From Thermoplasmata archaeon UBA61 (GTDB taxonomy: Archaea; Thermoplasmatota; Thermoplasmata; Lutacidiplasmatales; UBA184): 64,000 nucleotides of DNA. The notes below the pieces were generated by a model that worked only from the letters and a program-made list of their open reading frames with translations, was not told the DNA's origin and did not search any database. The position numbers and the translations under genes are program-made. The stretch's first letter is position 1; each line of letters opens with the position of its first letter. Where the stretch lies: assembly GCA_002503985.1 (NCBI GenBank), contig DASW01000009.1, positions 104,344-168,343 on the forward strand. Reading direction: 5' to 3'. Positions 1 to 8,151 of the stretch are shown in pieces.

Positions 1-2912
1 TCGACCAGCTCGGCCATCGGCCGACCTTCGCGATACGCGGAACGAGGCGGTCCGCCCGCGATGCGGTGGGTGTCGTGGCTGAACCCGTACCCCGATAGCG
101 AACGGTCGGAGCCGAGGCGATGACCGACGAGGTCGAGGAGCGCCTCGACCTCCTTGGGGTCCCGTCGCTCCGCCGCCGCTCGGTAGAACGCGAGCGGGTA
201 GTGGCTCGAGACGTCGACGTTGTGGGCTTCCTTGTCGACCTCCGTGGCCTCGAGGCGGGTCGTCAGAACGAGCGGCTTGTCCATGAGCGCGCCCCGACTA
301 TCGGGTAGGTAGGACCTCGAGAAGTTGAGGAGCGCATCGAGGAGGAGCGTCACCGAGTCCTCGTCGCCGTCACAGTTCCGACGCTTGGCGGCGTGGAAGA
401 CGGGATGCGCGAAGCACGCCTCCGCGTTCGTGAAGCCGAGCAGCCGGCCCGCGACCCCGCCCGAGGTGTGGGGCGCGAGTGCGACGACGACGTGCCCGAT
501 GAGCTGCTCCGGCCGCTCGGCCCGGTAGTACGGTTCGACGTCGTAGAGACGGACCAGCTCGTCGTCCACGAACTGGGCGAGACGGGTGAGGTACACCCCG
601 CACGAACGAGAGACGATGAGGTCCTGGGGAAGGAGCTCCACCAACTGCTCGTCGTCGGTGAGCGGCGCGCCGGACCAGTCCCAGGTGTACCCCAGTCGTT
701 GGAGGGTGGCGATGTCGGTGCCAATCTCGACCGGCCGGAAGTGCGTGAGCGGGAGGTCGGTGAGGTCGAAGCGGGCGGTCCCGTCCTGGTAGACGGAGAT
801 GGCGTGGGAGGCGCGAAGGATCCCCTTCTCGATCGCCTCGGGCACCTTTCCCGGGGACGTGAGCCCCTTGACCCCCTTCACCACCGGGGGTTTGCCCAGA
901 TGAAGACGCTCGAGCGCATCGCTCCAGAGGCGGGCGACCGGCAGGGGCTCCGAGATCGTCTTACCGGTGGGCTCGGTATGGGCCCCGCACGGGCACCGGG
1001 TCCATACGGTCGAGCGGCCGCACGCCGGGCAGCTGCGGACCCCGAGGTCGACCTTCACGCCTTCGCGCATCGTTCGGCGCGCCGCATCGGGGATCGAGCG
1101 GGTAGGGCCTCCCGCGGCGCCCACGGGGAAGAGCCCGTGGACGTTCGGCTGCATGCTCCGGTGGTAGGCTTTCTCCGGACGGCCGACGCGCCCGCCGACC
1201 CTAGACGGCCCACGCGCCCGGACCGGGACGCCCGCGAGATGGCTCACGTACGTGAGCGTGTCCTCGTCGACCGGGTCGAGCGGCGTGCGACGGGCCAATA
1301 GCTCCCCTTCGGGTGCGAGACCGAGACCCCCGACGAGCGCGGCGGACGCGTCCGGTTCCCCGCGCAGGTCGTCCCCTCCCACGGGGGAGAAGAGGAACCC
1401 GAGCCGTACGAGGGCCTCCCGCCACAAGGGGTCGGCGGGTATCACGAGCGTCCCATCGACCCAATGTCCGCTGCGCTCGACGAACTCCCCGAGCGCCCGC
1501 ACTTCGGCCGGCGTGAGGTCGTGCCAGAAGAGGAGCCAGCGAGGGTGGAGCGGGACCCGGTACGTCTGGGAGACCCGAACGGCGTCCTCGTACGTGGTGA
1601 CGCCCAACCCTTCGGCGTCCGTGGCTCCCACCGCACGGAGCTCTTCGAGGTGCCAATCGAGCGAGTAGCCCGCCGGGACGAGCGGCCGGTTGTTCTCGAG
1701 GAACTCTCCGAACGAGACGAGGATCTCACCGAGGTCGATGATACGCCGGACCCTCGACCGCAGCTCCTCCGCCCGCGCGAGGTCGTGGACGGCGGTGACG
1801 GTGCCATCGTCCAGCTCTACGATGGGACCCTCGATGGTGTCACAGACCGCCATCGCCGTCGCCTTTCCGGGGTACTCGAGCTTGACCTGGGTCCCGATCG
1901 CGATGAAGTTCTGGAGGATCGACATCGTCGCCGGGTTGATCGCGCAGGAGGCGAGCCCCGTCGTGCGGGCCCGGCCGTAGACGAGGCGGAAGCCCCCGGG
2001 ATGGTTCGGGTGCGCGAGGACGGGTCGGCCCCCAACCGAGTCCTGGAGGTATTTCGGTGTCCGCGCCTCCTCCTCATCGCTCGTGTTGTGACCGACGTCC
2101 GCGAGGAACTCCCAACCGTCGAGCCCGAGCTTCTCCACGATCTTCCGGAGCTTCGCCGCCTTCTGACAGAGGCCTTCGGCGATGACCAGGCACGCCCCGC
2201 CGCGGATCCCGTTCGTGGGGACGCGGGGCAAGTTCCGGAACGCGCTGACCTCCGCGTCCCCTTCGGTCGCCTCCCCCGAGATCGCCACGGGAACATGGCG
2301 GACCACGAGGTCGATCTCCTCCGGGGTGGGAACGTACTGGAGGTGCTGGTGGTACTTGTACAGCGGAATCTCCTCCTTGTATCGCCCCACCTCGTCGGGC
2401 TCCGGATGGAAGGCAGCTAATCCCAGGTCCCGCCGGACGACGTCGGCGAGGAGCACGCTCAACGCTTGGGCGGTACCGCCCGCGGCTCGGATCGGGCCGG
2501 CGTAGTAGAGCTCGATGTACGGACCATGCTCGTTGTCCTCATGGATGTGGACTTCGGCCAGCCCCTCGAGCGGAGCGACGAGGATCCCTTCGGTCAGGAT
2601 CGCGAGACCCACCCGGAGAGCGGCGTCCACGCGGGCCGCCATCGATTCCCCCCGCGACGGGTCGCGCGCGATGCGACGGGCGATGGTCAGGGCGACCTCC
2701 TCGCGGGGCATGGTCGCCGAGAGCGCGCGGATCTCGGTCGAGATTCCTTCGATCCCGAGATGGGAGAGGAGCTTCTCGACCCGCATCGCCATGTCCTGGG
2801 CGCGCGGGATCTCGGGAACGACTTCGGGGTCGTAGCCGGAGTGGCGGGCCTTCTCGGCGACCGCGTACGCGCGGTCGACCTCGGCCTCGACCGACAGAAA
2901 ATACGACTCCAC
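1..2912 (-). CDS. polC: DNA polymerase II (family D) large subunit DP2, 3' end cut off
   Basis: Catalytic subunit of the euryarchaeal replicative polymerase PolD. One frame is open from a GTG at 2912 to the window edge, about 970 codons. The N-terminus reads VESYFLSVEAEVDRAYAVAE, typical of DP2. A zinc-binding stretch CPACGRS...RCPCGAH lies near 1000. The conserved core GRLLGFTNAEACFAHPVFHA and the metal-binding NCDGDED motif lie near 360-440, followed by ALMDKPLVLTTRLE. The catalytic motif is near codon 850, so there is no room for an intein before it. A TATA-like TTTAT at 2936-2942 lies about 26 bases before the GTG, so the mRNA is probably leaderless. The C-terminal 150-300 residues, including the DP1 and PCNA contacts, are outside the window. 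Confidence 0.95.
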   Translation of the reverse strand, partial: MESYFLSVEAEVDRAYAVAEKARHSGYDPEVVPEIPRAQDMAMRVEKLLSHLGIEGISTEIRALSATMPREEVALTIARRIARDPSRGESMAARVDAALRVGLAILTEGILVAPLEGLAEVHIHEDNEHGPYIELYYAGPIRAAGGTAQALSVLLADVVRRDLGLAAFHPEPDEVGRYKEEIPLYKYHQHLQYVPTPEEIDLVVRHVPVAISGEATEGDAEVSAFRNLPRVPTNGIRGGACLVIAEGLCQKAAKLRKIVEKLGLDGWEFLADVGHNTSDEEEARTPKYLQDSVGGRPVLAHPNHPGGFRLVYGRARTTGLASCAINPATMSILQNFIAIGTQVKLEYPGKATAMAVCDTIEGPIVELDDGTVTAVHDLARAEELRSRVRRIIDLGEILVSFGEFLENNRPLVPAGYSLDWHLEELRAVGATDAEGLGVTTYEDAVRVSQTYRVPLHPRWLLFWHDLTPAEVRALGEFVERSGHWVDGTLVIPADPLWREALVRLGFLFSPVGGDDLRGEPDASAALVGGLGLAPEGELLARRTPLDPVDEDTLTYVSHLAGVPVRARGPSRVGGRVGRPEKAYHRSMQPNVHGLFPVGAAGGPTRSIPDAARRTMREGVKVDLGVRSCPACGRSTVWTRCPCGAHTEPTGKTISEPLPVARLWSDALERLHLGKPPVVKGVKGLTSPGKVPEAIEKGILRASHAISVYQDGTARFDLTDLPLTHFRPVEIGTDIATLQRLGYTWDWSGAPLTDDEQLVELLPQDLIVSRSCGVYLTRLAQFVDDELVRLYDVEPYYRAERPEQLIGHVVVALAPHTSGGVAGRLLGFTNAEACFAHPVFHAAKRRNCDGDEDSVTLLLDALLNFSRSYLPDSRGALMDKPLVLTTRLEATEVDKEAHNVDVSSHYPLAFYRAAAERRDPKEVEALLDLVGHRLGSDRSLSGYGFSHDTHRIAGGPPRSAYREGRPMAELV

Positions 2913-3020
2913 GAGCGTGCGAGAGAGTGCGCGGACATAAACCCGCGTGCTCCCGTCGCTCTTCCCCCTCGCGAGAAACGACGAAATGCGAGCGGTCGCG
3001 CGTCGGGTCCTAGGGGCCGC

Positions 3021-3824
3021 TCATTCCTTGCGCAGCTTCCAGATTGTCTCGAGCGGCCAGGACCGGCCCCATTTCGCATCGGGGCGAGAGAGGTACCTCG
3101 ACTGCCGTCCAGGGGTCGGACGAGTTTCCATCAAGCGCTCGACGGTGAGGCCATTCTTCCGGAACAGGTCGATCCAAGTACCGTACGGAAGTTGGAACTC
3201 GACCGCCGCGTCGCTTCCGAGGTCGATGCGATAGCTCCCGAAGTACGGGCGGAGTAGACGGCGAGATTGTCGGTCCTTCGCGCGGTCGAACGTCACGTAG
3301 CGAAAGGGGCTCGCGGTCGCGAACACGAACTTCCCTCCGGGGCGGAGCACACGGGCGCACTCGGGTACCGTCCGCATCGGGTCGGCGAACGTCATCGCTC
3401 CCCAATCGCAGAAGACGAGGTCGAACACGCCATCCCGCAACGGAAGCTGTTCTGCGCTGGCGCGTACCAGGGGGAAGCGGACCTTGGACTCCCGCTGGAG
3501 CTCTCGGGCCCTCGCGAGCTGGACCGACGAAAGGTCGATGCCCGTCGACCGGGCCCCTCCGCGAGCCAGCGCAATCGACCAGCGGGCCGCGCCGCAACCG
3601 AGTTCCAGGATGGCTTTCCCGCGCGTATTCCCAAGAAGACCCAATTTACTCTCCGGTACCCGGAACAACCCCCACGCGGTGGCGGATGTTCCCCCCAATA
3701 CACAGGCGTGACGACAGTCGTACCACCCGCTTATCCGGTCCCAGACAGCGCGGTTGTAGCGAATGTGCCCGGCCGAACCCGCCGTCCGACTCCGCGAGCG
3801 CTTACGTTTGCGTTGGCGATCCAT
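3021..3824 (-). CDS. class I SAM-dependent methyltransferase (UbiE/Methyltransf_11 type)
   Basis: 267 aa. After a basic N-terminus (MDRQRKRKRSRSR) comes a Rossmann methyltransferase. Motif I is ILELGCGAARWSIALA, followed by an acidic strand end STGIDLS, motif IV-like DLVFCDWGAMTFADP and VLRPGGKFVFAT. The substrate is unknown. The frame stays open upstream to 4217, but the ATG at 3824 is preferred. A TATA-like GTTATCC at 3850-3859 sits about 26 bases upstream of it, and the extra 131 residues look non-coding and would run into the mobile element. The gene is divergent from the ftsZ promoter region, which the 7.4 kb element now separates from it. Confidence 0.8.
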   Translation of the reverse strand: MDRQRKRKRSRSRTAGSAGHIRYNRAVWDRISGWYDCRHACVLGGTSATAWGLFRVPESKLGLLGNTRGKAILELGCGAARWSIALARGGARSTGIDLSSVQLARARELQRESKVRFPLVRASAEQLPLRDGVFDLVFCDWGAMTFADPMRTVPECARVLRPGGKFVFATASPFRYVTFDRAKDRQSRRLLRPYFGSYRIDLGSDAAVEFQLPYGTWIDLFRKNGLTVERLMETRPTPGRQSRYLSRPDAKWGRSWPLETIWKLRKE

Positions 3825-4089
3825 CCGGAACACACGACTCGGACGTTTCGGATAACGCTCGCGGCGGTGGTGCCGTGCCTCCCCACGCCGGGCGGTCGAC
3901 GAGGACCAGAGTTCCTTGCGAACCCAACGCATCGGAATTCCTGAAGGCGCGAACGTCGGTGTCATGCCCCGTCCCGACCCGGTCGAGCCGGGCGAACTCA
4001 CCGTCGGAACCGACGCTCGGTTCGGCTCTGCGTGGGTGAGTGTGGGTCGTCGCGCGTTTCTCACCGGGGAGAATTCACCGAGAGCTTCC
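3825..4089. other. intergenic region left of the mobile element
   Basis: This stretch holds the methyltransferase promoter (TATA-like at 3850-3859, minus strand) and no convincing gene. Together with 11513-11591 it appears to be the original methyltransferase-ftsZ intergenic region, split by the insertion at 4099-11503. Confidence 0.5.
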
Positions 4090-4098
4090 GCTCTACGC
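4090..4098. repeat. left target-site duplication, GCTCTACGC
   Basis: The 9-mer GCTCTACGC directly abuts the left inverted repeat and recurs directly outside the right inverted repeat at 11504-11512. The IS6 family is known for 8-bp duplications, so one of the nine positions may be a chance match. Confidence 0.8.
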
Positions 4099-4126
4099 GG
4101 TTCTGTTACTATCCGGGGCTTTCTGA
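4099..4126 (+). repeat. left terminal inverted repeat
   Basis: Begins GGTTCTGTTACTATC. Matches the reverse complement of 11476-11503 at 20 of 28 positions, including CTGTTAC and TTCTGA. The GGnnCTGTT start is typical of IS6-family ends. Confidence 0.8.
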
Positions 4127-4162
4127 CTGTCGGACCGAGGGTGTTACAATTCGAGTCTTTTC

Positions 4163-4181
4163 GGCCGTCAAGATTCAGGCT
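4163..4181 (+). repeat. short direct repeat GGCCGTCAAGATT(C)AGG, copy 1
   Basis: GGCCGTCAAGATTCAGGCT here and GGCCGTCAAGATTAGGT at 5437-5453 differ by a one-base gap and the last bases. The first lies 73 bases before the 4254 gene and the second 58 bases before the 5511 gene. This could be a shared upstream regulatory site or the scar of cassette exchange. Confidence 0.5.
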
Positions 4182-4253
4182 GCCCCTGCCCGCGCAAGAG
4201 TTTAAGGGTCCATGCACTGCAGTTGTACATCCGTCGCGGTGGGGGGCGCCGGA

Positions 4254-4433
4254 ATGTCGGATTCGGGCTCAGGCGCGGGGGCGATTATCGCAATCGCGGC
4301 AGTCGCCATCGGTGCTACCGTTGCCGCCGGTCTTCTGGCCAATCGAAAGGTCCCGTGCCCTCGGTGCAAGAACCCTATTCGGCGAGGCATAGCCCAATGT
4401 CCCTATTGCTACAGCTCGATCACATGGTCGTGA
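4254..4433 (+). CDS. small membrane protein with C-terminal zinc ribbon
   Basis: 59 aa, function unknown. Residues 8-27 form a hydrophobic helix rich in Ala, Ile and Gly. A CPRCKNPIRRGIAQCPYC zinc ribbon (CxxC...CxxC) follows. The ATG at 4254 is preferred over the ATG at 4212. A TATA-like TTTAAG near 4201 would place the transcript start around 4228, downstream of 4212, and GGGGGGCG lies just before 4254. The stop is 13 bases before the next start, so the two are probably co-transcribed. Confidence 0.6.
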   Translation: MSDSGSGAGAIIAIAAVAIGATVAAGLLANRKVPCPRCKNPIRRGIAQCPYCYSSITWS

Positions 4434-4446
4434 ACGGCGGAAAGGA

Positions 4447-5376
4447 ATGGACTGGATAGAGAATCTGGCTGTTGTTGCCTACATTTTTGTCATAGTTTTT
4501 GGCGTCATTTACACCATCGCTCTAATCGCTCTGCTTTTCAAGATGATGGCCAAAGAACGAGGCTCATCGAAGAAGACGCCCAAGACAGAGTTGTCCCTCG
4601 GCGAACAGATTTCCGAAGGAAAAGTACGGCCGTACTGTTATGTGAATGGCCCGGAGGTCAAGGCAGTGTACGCTCGATGCATCGGCCCGGTTCCCGAGGA
4701 GCGGCATGTCAAGACGGCTTCGACCACTCAATCGAAGCTCGAAGTGGGAGGCCCAGTGGCGAAGGGCAGCGGACAGAAGGAGGATTCAGAGAAGAACGCG
4801 TTGGACTTCTCGGCTCCTTTGGACGATGTGCTGGCCCAGGAGCTGATGGAAGAACTGGTCAGGCAGGACCACGTTGCCTTCGACTTGGAAGCTAGCCGAC
4901 CCGACCAGGACCGATTGAACGCACTCATGGAAGCAACCGGCCGACTGGCCGGGATTGGAGCTTCGGAGATACTCGACGGCGCGAAGGTAGAGAAGCTCAA
5001 GGCCAAACTCACGGCCGGCCAAGCAACATCAAAAGATGAGAAAATCAAGGAAGTGGAACGTGCGTGCCAGAAGGCGTTCGTCGGGTTGAGGGGAGAGTTC
5101 GTGGTCGGAATGGAGGTGGGCCCGATTCCCACGGGCGGTGGGACGCCATCTATCGAAGCAAGAGCGAACGTCCTCCGTTTGGAGCTGCCAAGCAGCGTGG
5201 TAATCTCGGCCCCGTTCGATATGACAATGATGAAACCTCACATGATCTCTTTGCTGACACCATCGCGGAAGGTTTCCAACGTGATGGTGTTCGGATCGAT
5301 TCTAGATTGGAACAAAGACCAAGCGATTCTTACCGTGACGCCATTGGTGATTGCGCCGAACTGGCCACTGACCTAA
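4447..5376 (+). CDS. membrane-anchored protein of unknown function (element cargo)
   Basis: 309 aa. One strong N-terminal transmembrane helix (about residues 7-32, VVAYIFVIVFGVIYTIALIA) is followed by a charged, probably cytoplasmic region with helical stretches. A C-terminal domain of about 110 residues (from about 200) is rich in beta-type sequence. No family recognised. It starts 13 bases after the zinc-ribbon gene with AAAGGA right before the ATG. Its place inside the transposon beside a small membrane zinc protein suggests a two-component membrane accessory module. That role is inferred only. Confidence 0.65.
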   Translation: MDWIENLAVVAYIFVIVFGVIYTIALIALLFKMMAKERGSSKKTPKTELSLGEQISEGKVRPYCYVNGPEVKAVYARCIGPVPEERHVKTASTTQSKLEVGGPVAKGSGQKEDSEKNALDFSAPLDDVLAQELMEELVRQDHVAFDLEASRPDQDRLNALMEATGRLAGIGASEILDGAKVEKLKAKLTAGQATSKDEKIKEVERACQKAFVGLRGEFVVGMEVGPIPTGGGTPSIEARANVLRLELPSSVVISAPFDMTMMKPHMISLLTPSRKVSNVMVFGSILDWNKDQAILTVTPLVIAPNWPLT

Positions 5377-5436
5377 CTGTACTCGACTGAACTCAGCGCC
5401 CTAGCGGTGGAGACTCCGTACTCCTCTGGTCTTCCT

Positions 5437-5453
5437 GGCCGTCAAGATTAGGT
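5437..5453 (+). repeat. short direct repeat GGCCGTCAAGATTAGG, copy 2
   Basis: Second copy of the motif at 4163-4181. The next bases (5454-5465, TGTAACGGGTCG) are repeated exactly at 6181-6192, so this point joins the right edge of one cargo cassette to the left edge of the next. Confidence 0.5.
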
Positions 5454-5465
5454 TGTAACGGGTCG
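5454..5465 (+). repeat. 12-bp direct repeat TGTAACGGGTCG, left copy
   Basis: Exact copy of 6181-6192. The two copies bracket the P-loop gene at 5511-6185; the right copy overlaps its stop codon. Confidence 0.5.
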
Positions 5466-5510
5466 GGACCTACTCTATTTCGGCCGGCGGGTATTGGGGG
5501 CGACGAATCG

Positions 5511-6185
5511 ATGACCGACACGCCCAAGCTCTTTGTGCTGACAGGTGTGCCCGGGTCCGGAAAGACCTCGGCTGCAAATCGAATTGCCTTCGCTCCCGCA
5601 GAAGACTGGAACCTATTGCACGCGGACGATTTCATCGGACCCACTTTCGCAAAATATCCCCCACTACAAGACGCTCGGTCGGGATTTGTGACTACAATGC
5701 CGACGAACTCATTCTCCACGGTCTCTGGCTCAAGCTACGTGACGGAGACGGGGGCCACCACGACGGTGGCAACTCACTGGGCCAGTATTCGCCAGTTTCA
5801 CACGATTTTCGTTGGTGAATCGGCCGGCTGGTATATGTCTCAGGGCCGGAATATTTTCGTGGAAGGCCACATCAAGGATCAGGTGGAACTGGACAATCTG
5901 TTGGAAGCAATCCCGAACCGCTACGACGGCCCTTTCGACCAAAAGGTCGTCAGGCTTGAAGGAGATGTGGATAAAATCGTCCGGTACCTTGTAGACTCCC
6001 AGCACCGTAGGCATCAATGTCCAGGGCCGAACCGAGAGGCTTGTCTGCGTCGCTGGATTACCGAGTGGGGGATTGAAACCTGTATCGCAGATCAGACGGT
6101 CAATATCAATGGGAAGACCCCCCAGAAAGTCGCCCAAGACGTCGCGGCCGCGTTCGGGTTCCTATCAGTCGATTCCCGGGTGTAA
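5511..6185 (+). CDS. P-loop kinase-like protein (zeta-toxin/AAA_33-like)
   Basis: 224 aa. Near the N-terminus a Walker A motif GVPGSGKTSA (residues about 12-21) is followed by LLHADDFIGPTF, where the Asp pair fits the base/Mg position of small-molecule or nucleotide kinases. A later NIFVEGHIKDQVELDNLLE fits the VVEG-type strand of this fold, and R/H-rich lid-like sequence is found around QHRRHQCPG. The substrate is unknown. Zeta-type toxins, polynucleotide kinases and gluconate-type kinases share this layout. No epsilon-like antitoxin is seen next to it. A TATA-like CTCTATTT at 5472-5479 would give a very short leader. The gene sits between 12-bp direct repeats, as if inserted as its own cassette. 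Confidence 0.7.
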   Translation: MTDTPKLFVLTGVPGSGKTSAANRIAFAPAEDWNLLHADDFIGPTFAKYPPLQDARSGFVTTMPTNSFSTVSGSSYVTETGATTTVATHWASIRQFHTIFVGESAGWYMSQGRNIFVEGHIKDQVELDNLLEAIPNRYDGPFDQKVVRLEGDVDKIVRYLVDSQHRRHQCPGPNREACLRRWITEWGIETCIADQTVNINGKTPQKVAQDVAAAFGFLSVDSRV

Positions 6186-6192
6186 CGGGTCG
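6181..6192 (+). repeat. 12-bp direct repeat TGTAACGGGTCG, right copy
   Basis: Exact repeat of 5454-5465. It contains the TAA stop (6183-6185) of the P-loop gene. Confidence 0.5.
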
Positions 6193-6257
6193 AGGCTTCG
6201 GCCCCCTCGGGAGGGGGGTGTTTCATTTCTCGCAGGGATACCCCTCCCCCCTCTCCC

Positions 6258-6266
6258 CTTATATCG
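6258..6266 (+). promoter_or_regulatory. TATA box for the toxin-antitoxin pair
   Basis: CTTATATCG within an otherwise C-rich stretch. The transcript start should fall near 6287, giving a leader of about 65 bases to the Panacea-like gene at 6353. A short upstream reading frame starts at the ATG at 6312 and stops at 6362. Confidence 0.5.
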
Positions 6267-6352
6267 GATGAAACCCTCCTTTCATTGCACGACAGTGGAG
6301 GAACGGCACCCATGAGCGCTCGGCCTAAGCACCCGAGTCTCGACCATTCTTC

Positions 6353-6919
6353 ATGGGAATGAGTGAAACCCGTCAGACCACGGCTGAATCGAGCCCCAAC
6401 CTGCTAAGGGACATCGTAGTGTACATTGGCCGTCGGGTGAGCCTGAACGGAACCAGGGTTCAGAAACTCCTCTATCTGGTCGAGGCCGAGTACGCCGATC
6501 GGAACGGAGCTCGCCTGATGGACTATGAGTTCTACCACAATCGGTTCGGAATGAACTCCAAGACCTTGGAGGATCGGGTCCTCGCCATGAAGGAAGAGAA
6601 AGGCGGACCCCTCTTCATTACCTTCCAGAAGACCGATGTGGGCATGGGCCTCCGAATTAAGGTTAAGGACGACGTACCCCAGCCCACTCTACCTGCCGAA
6701 GTCAAGGCGGCCTGTGATTTCGTTATCCGCGAATACGGGTCGATGCCCTTGACTTCGCTAATGCATGCCGCCAAGCGAACCCTTCCGTTTTACGGAACGG
6801 AGGATGGCGACAAGGTCGATTGGTCGAGCGTGAAAAAGGTCGACCAGTGTAACCACAAGCTTTCGGAGAATGGTCGACGTATTCTGCAGAGGGCTTTATC
6901 GGCCGGAGAGGGTTCGTAG
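6353..6919 (+). CDS. Panacea (SocA/DUF4065)-domain protein, probable antitoxin
   Basis: 188 aa. The core is RVQKLLYLVEAEYADRNGAR, then a segment in which YEFYHNRFGMNSKTLEDRV replaces the usual GPvv-type stretch. This is the layout of Panacea/DUF4065 proteins, known as promiscuous antitoxin domains that neutralise unrelated toxins encoded next to them. The order Panacea first, small basic partner second, 23 bases apart, fits a type II toxin-antitoxin operon. ATGs at 6353 and 6359 are both possible starts. A role in stabilising the transposon or its R-M system is inferred from position. Confidence 0.65.
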   Translation: MGMSETRQTTAESSPNLLRDIVVYIGRRVSLNGTRVQKLLYLVEAEYADRNGARLMDYEFYHNRFGMNSKTLEDRVLAMKEEKGGPLFITFQKTDVGMGLRIKVKDDVPQPTLPAEVKAACDFVIREYGSMPLTSLMHAAKRTLPFYGTEDGDKVDWSSVKKVDQCNHKLSENGRRILQRALSAGEGS

Positions 6920-6942
6920 TCCTGAACACTCCGGTAGCCCCC

Positions 6943-7224
6943 GTGCGCGTCATCAGCTTGAGCGACCCTCCATACAAACGACGGCCCAACAAGGAGTTCG
7001 ACGCCCAACTACTGCCAGATGGGTCCCCGGCTGAGCGGTTACTGAAGAACTGTATGGATAGGATTCTGAGGGCACCCAAATCCTTCGGGAATGTCTCGGT
7101 GGAACCGAAAGGTACGCGGCATTGCCACCTGGGAAAGAGTGGGATTCTGTGGTGGAAAGTCCACGAGGCGACTAAAGAGGTCGAGTTTTTGTCCTGGGGT
7201 GATTGGGACGATTACTTCGGTTAA
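6943..7224 (+). CDS. RelE/YoeB-like small protein, probable toxin of the Panacea pair
   Basis: 93 aa, GTG start 23 bases after the Panacea gene. The C-terminal half (VSVEPKGTRHCHLGKSG, then a WWKVHEATKEVEFLSWGDWDDYF-type ending) follows the RelE-fold order: loop with Gly-Arg-His, two beta strands, and a final strand with acidic and aromatic residues. The N-terminal half has two short helices (AERLLKNCMDRIL). Similarity is at the level of fold pattern only, and the canonical catalytic residues of RelE cannot be assigned with certainty. The tight pairing with a known antitoxin-type domain is the stronger argument. Confidence 0.5.
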   Translation: MRVISLSDPPYKRRPNKEFDAQLLPDGSPAERLLKNCMDRILRAPKSFGNVSVEPKGTRHCHLGKSGILWWKVHEATKEVEFLSWGDWDDYFG

Positions 7225-7275
7225 GGTGCCAGAACCTATCGATCTTGACTGGCGGCCTTATCGTCACGTTGCTCC

Positions 7276-8151
7276 GTGGTGCACCCCGTGAGTGGCTCCG
7301 TCAGGCGCCGACCAGGAGTTCGCGCGACGGCTGTATTGGGCTCGGCCTGGGTCGATGAGGTCCGCGAGACAATACCCACCGTTTCCGAACAGATTGAGGC
7401 GGGGCTGGCCGAGATACGTCGGCAGGGGTTCAACGAAGAACTGGCCCGATCCGAGTTCGGAAGGTGGTTAGTCGCCTCCCATCACGAGGTCGAGCGAATA
7501 TACCGGGCCGCAGAGGATGCGGCCTTGAGCATGCTCGTCGATAAGTGGGTCGCGAGTGCGACTCCACCCACCCCCACGGAGAACTTCCAAGAATGGCTTC
7601 GGTCGTTTCTGTCCCGAGCGGCGCGGGATTTTACCGCCTTCGAGTTTCGAGCGGGTCAGGCGAGAAAGTCTCGCGCTGGGTCGGTCTGGGAGAGGCTGGG
7701 GGGCTTCTTTCTTGAATGGAATGGCATTCACTCCGAGAAGCCCACAGGAAAGGCCGCACGGAAGCTACGCCAGATTGACAAAGTGGTCCCATCGGTGCTC
7801 GTCGCACTCACTACCCCCGACCGGGCCATTCGACTTAGCTTCAAGACAGAAGCCAGGGAAAAGTGGCGGGTCCTAATCGATGAGGGCAGGCGCGGATACG
7901 TGTACTTGGTTACTCTCGGCGACGACATCACGCCCGACCGGCTGGAAGAAATGGCTGATACCCGTCTGGTCGCCTTCGTTCCCAAGAGCGTCAAAGAGGG
8001 AAGATCGGAATTCAGAGACAACCCGTCTATCCGTGTGCTTGACGAGCTGGTCGCCGAAGTGCGGCGATACGATTCTGCCGGGCCTCCTCCGACACCACCG
8101 CAGCAAATCCCCACCGGGGTCCGCCCCGCTCGGGTTCGAAAGCTCGATTAG
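7276..8151 (+). CDS. type II restriction endonuclease, EcoRII C-terminal-like
   Basis: About 291 aa. The C-terminal half carries the signature of the EcoRII-C nuclease family: QIDKVVPS, then SFKTEAREKWRVLIDEGRRG (the family's S-K-T-x-x-R-E-R-W-R-Q block with the catalytic lysine), then VYLVTLGDDITPDRLEEM and LVAFVPKSV. The N-terminal 150 residues are helical and not recognised, and may be an effector or DNA-recognition domain. The start is uncertain: GTG at 7276, 7279 and 7288 are candidates. The stop TAG overlaps the methyltransferase stop (TTA on this strand at 8148-8150), so the two R-M genes meet tail to tail. Confidence 0.8.
   Translation: MVHPVSGSVRRRPGVRATAVLGSAWVDEVRETIPTVSEQIEAGLAEIRRQGFNEELARSEFGRWLVASHHEVERIYRAAEDAALSMLVDKWVASATPPTPTENFQEWLRSFLSRAARDFTAFEFRAGQARKSRAGSVWERLGGFFLEWNGIHSEKPTGKAARKLRQIDKVVPSVLVALTTPDRAIRLSFKTEAREKWRVLIDEGRRGYVYLVTLGDDITPDRLEEMADTRLVAFVPKSVKEGRSEFRDNPSIRVLDELVAEVRRYDSAGPPPTPPQQIPTGVRPARVRKLD

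Noticed and set aside
393..3257. Three long plus-strand reading frames (393-1301, 1464-2420, 2466-3257)
   Set aside because: They lie opposite DP2 in a GC-rich gene, encode Arg/Glu-rich nonsense, and match no family; the minus-strand DP2 motifs are decisive.
4069..4078. GGAGAATTCA outside the left end, near-repeated at 11470 inside the right end
   Set aside because: Distances to the two ends differ and the match is short; treated as chance.
4212..4253. Earlier ATG for the zinc-ribbon protein
   Set aside because: It would lie upstream of the transcript start expected from the TATA-like TTTAAG near 4201.
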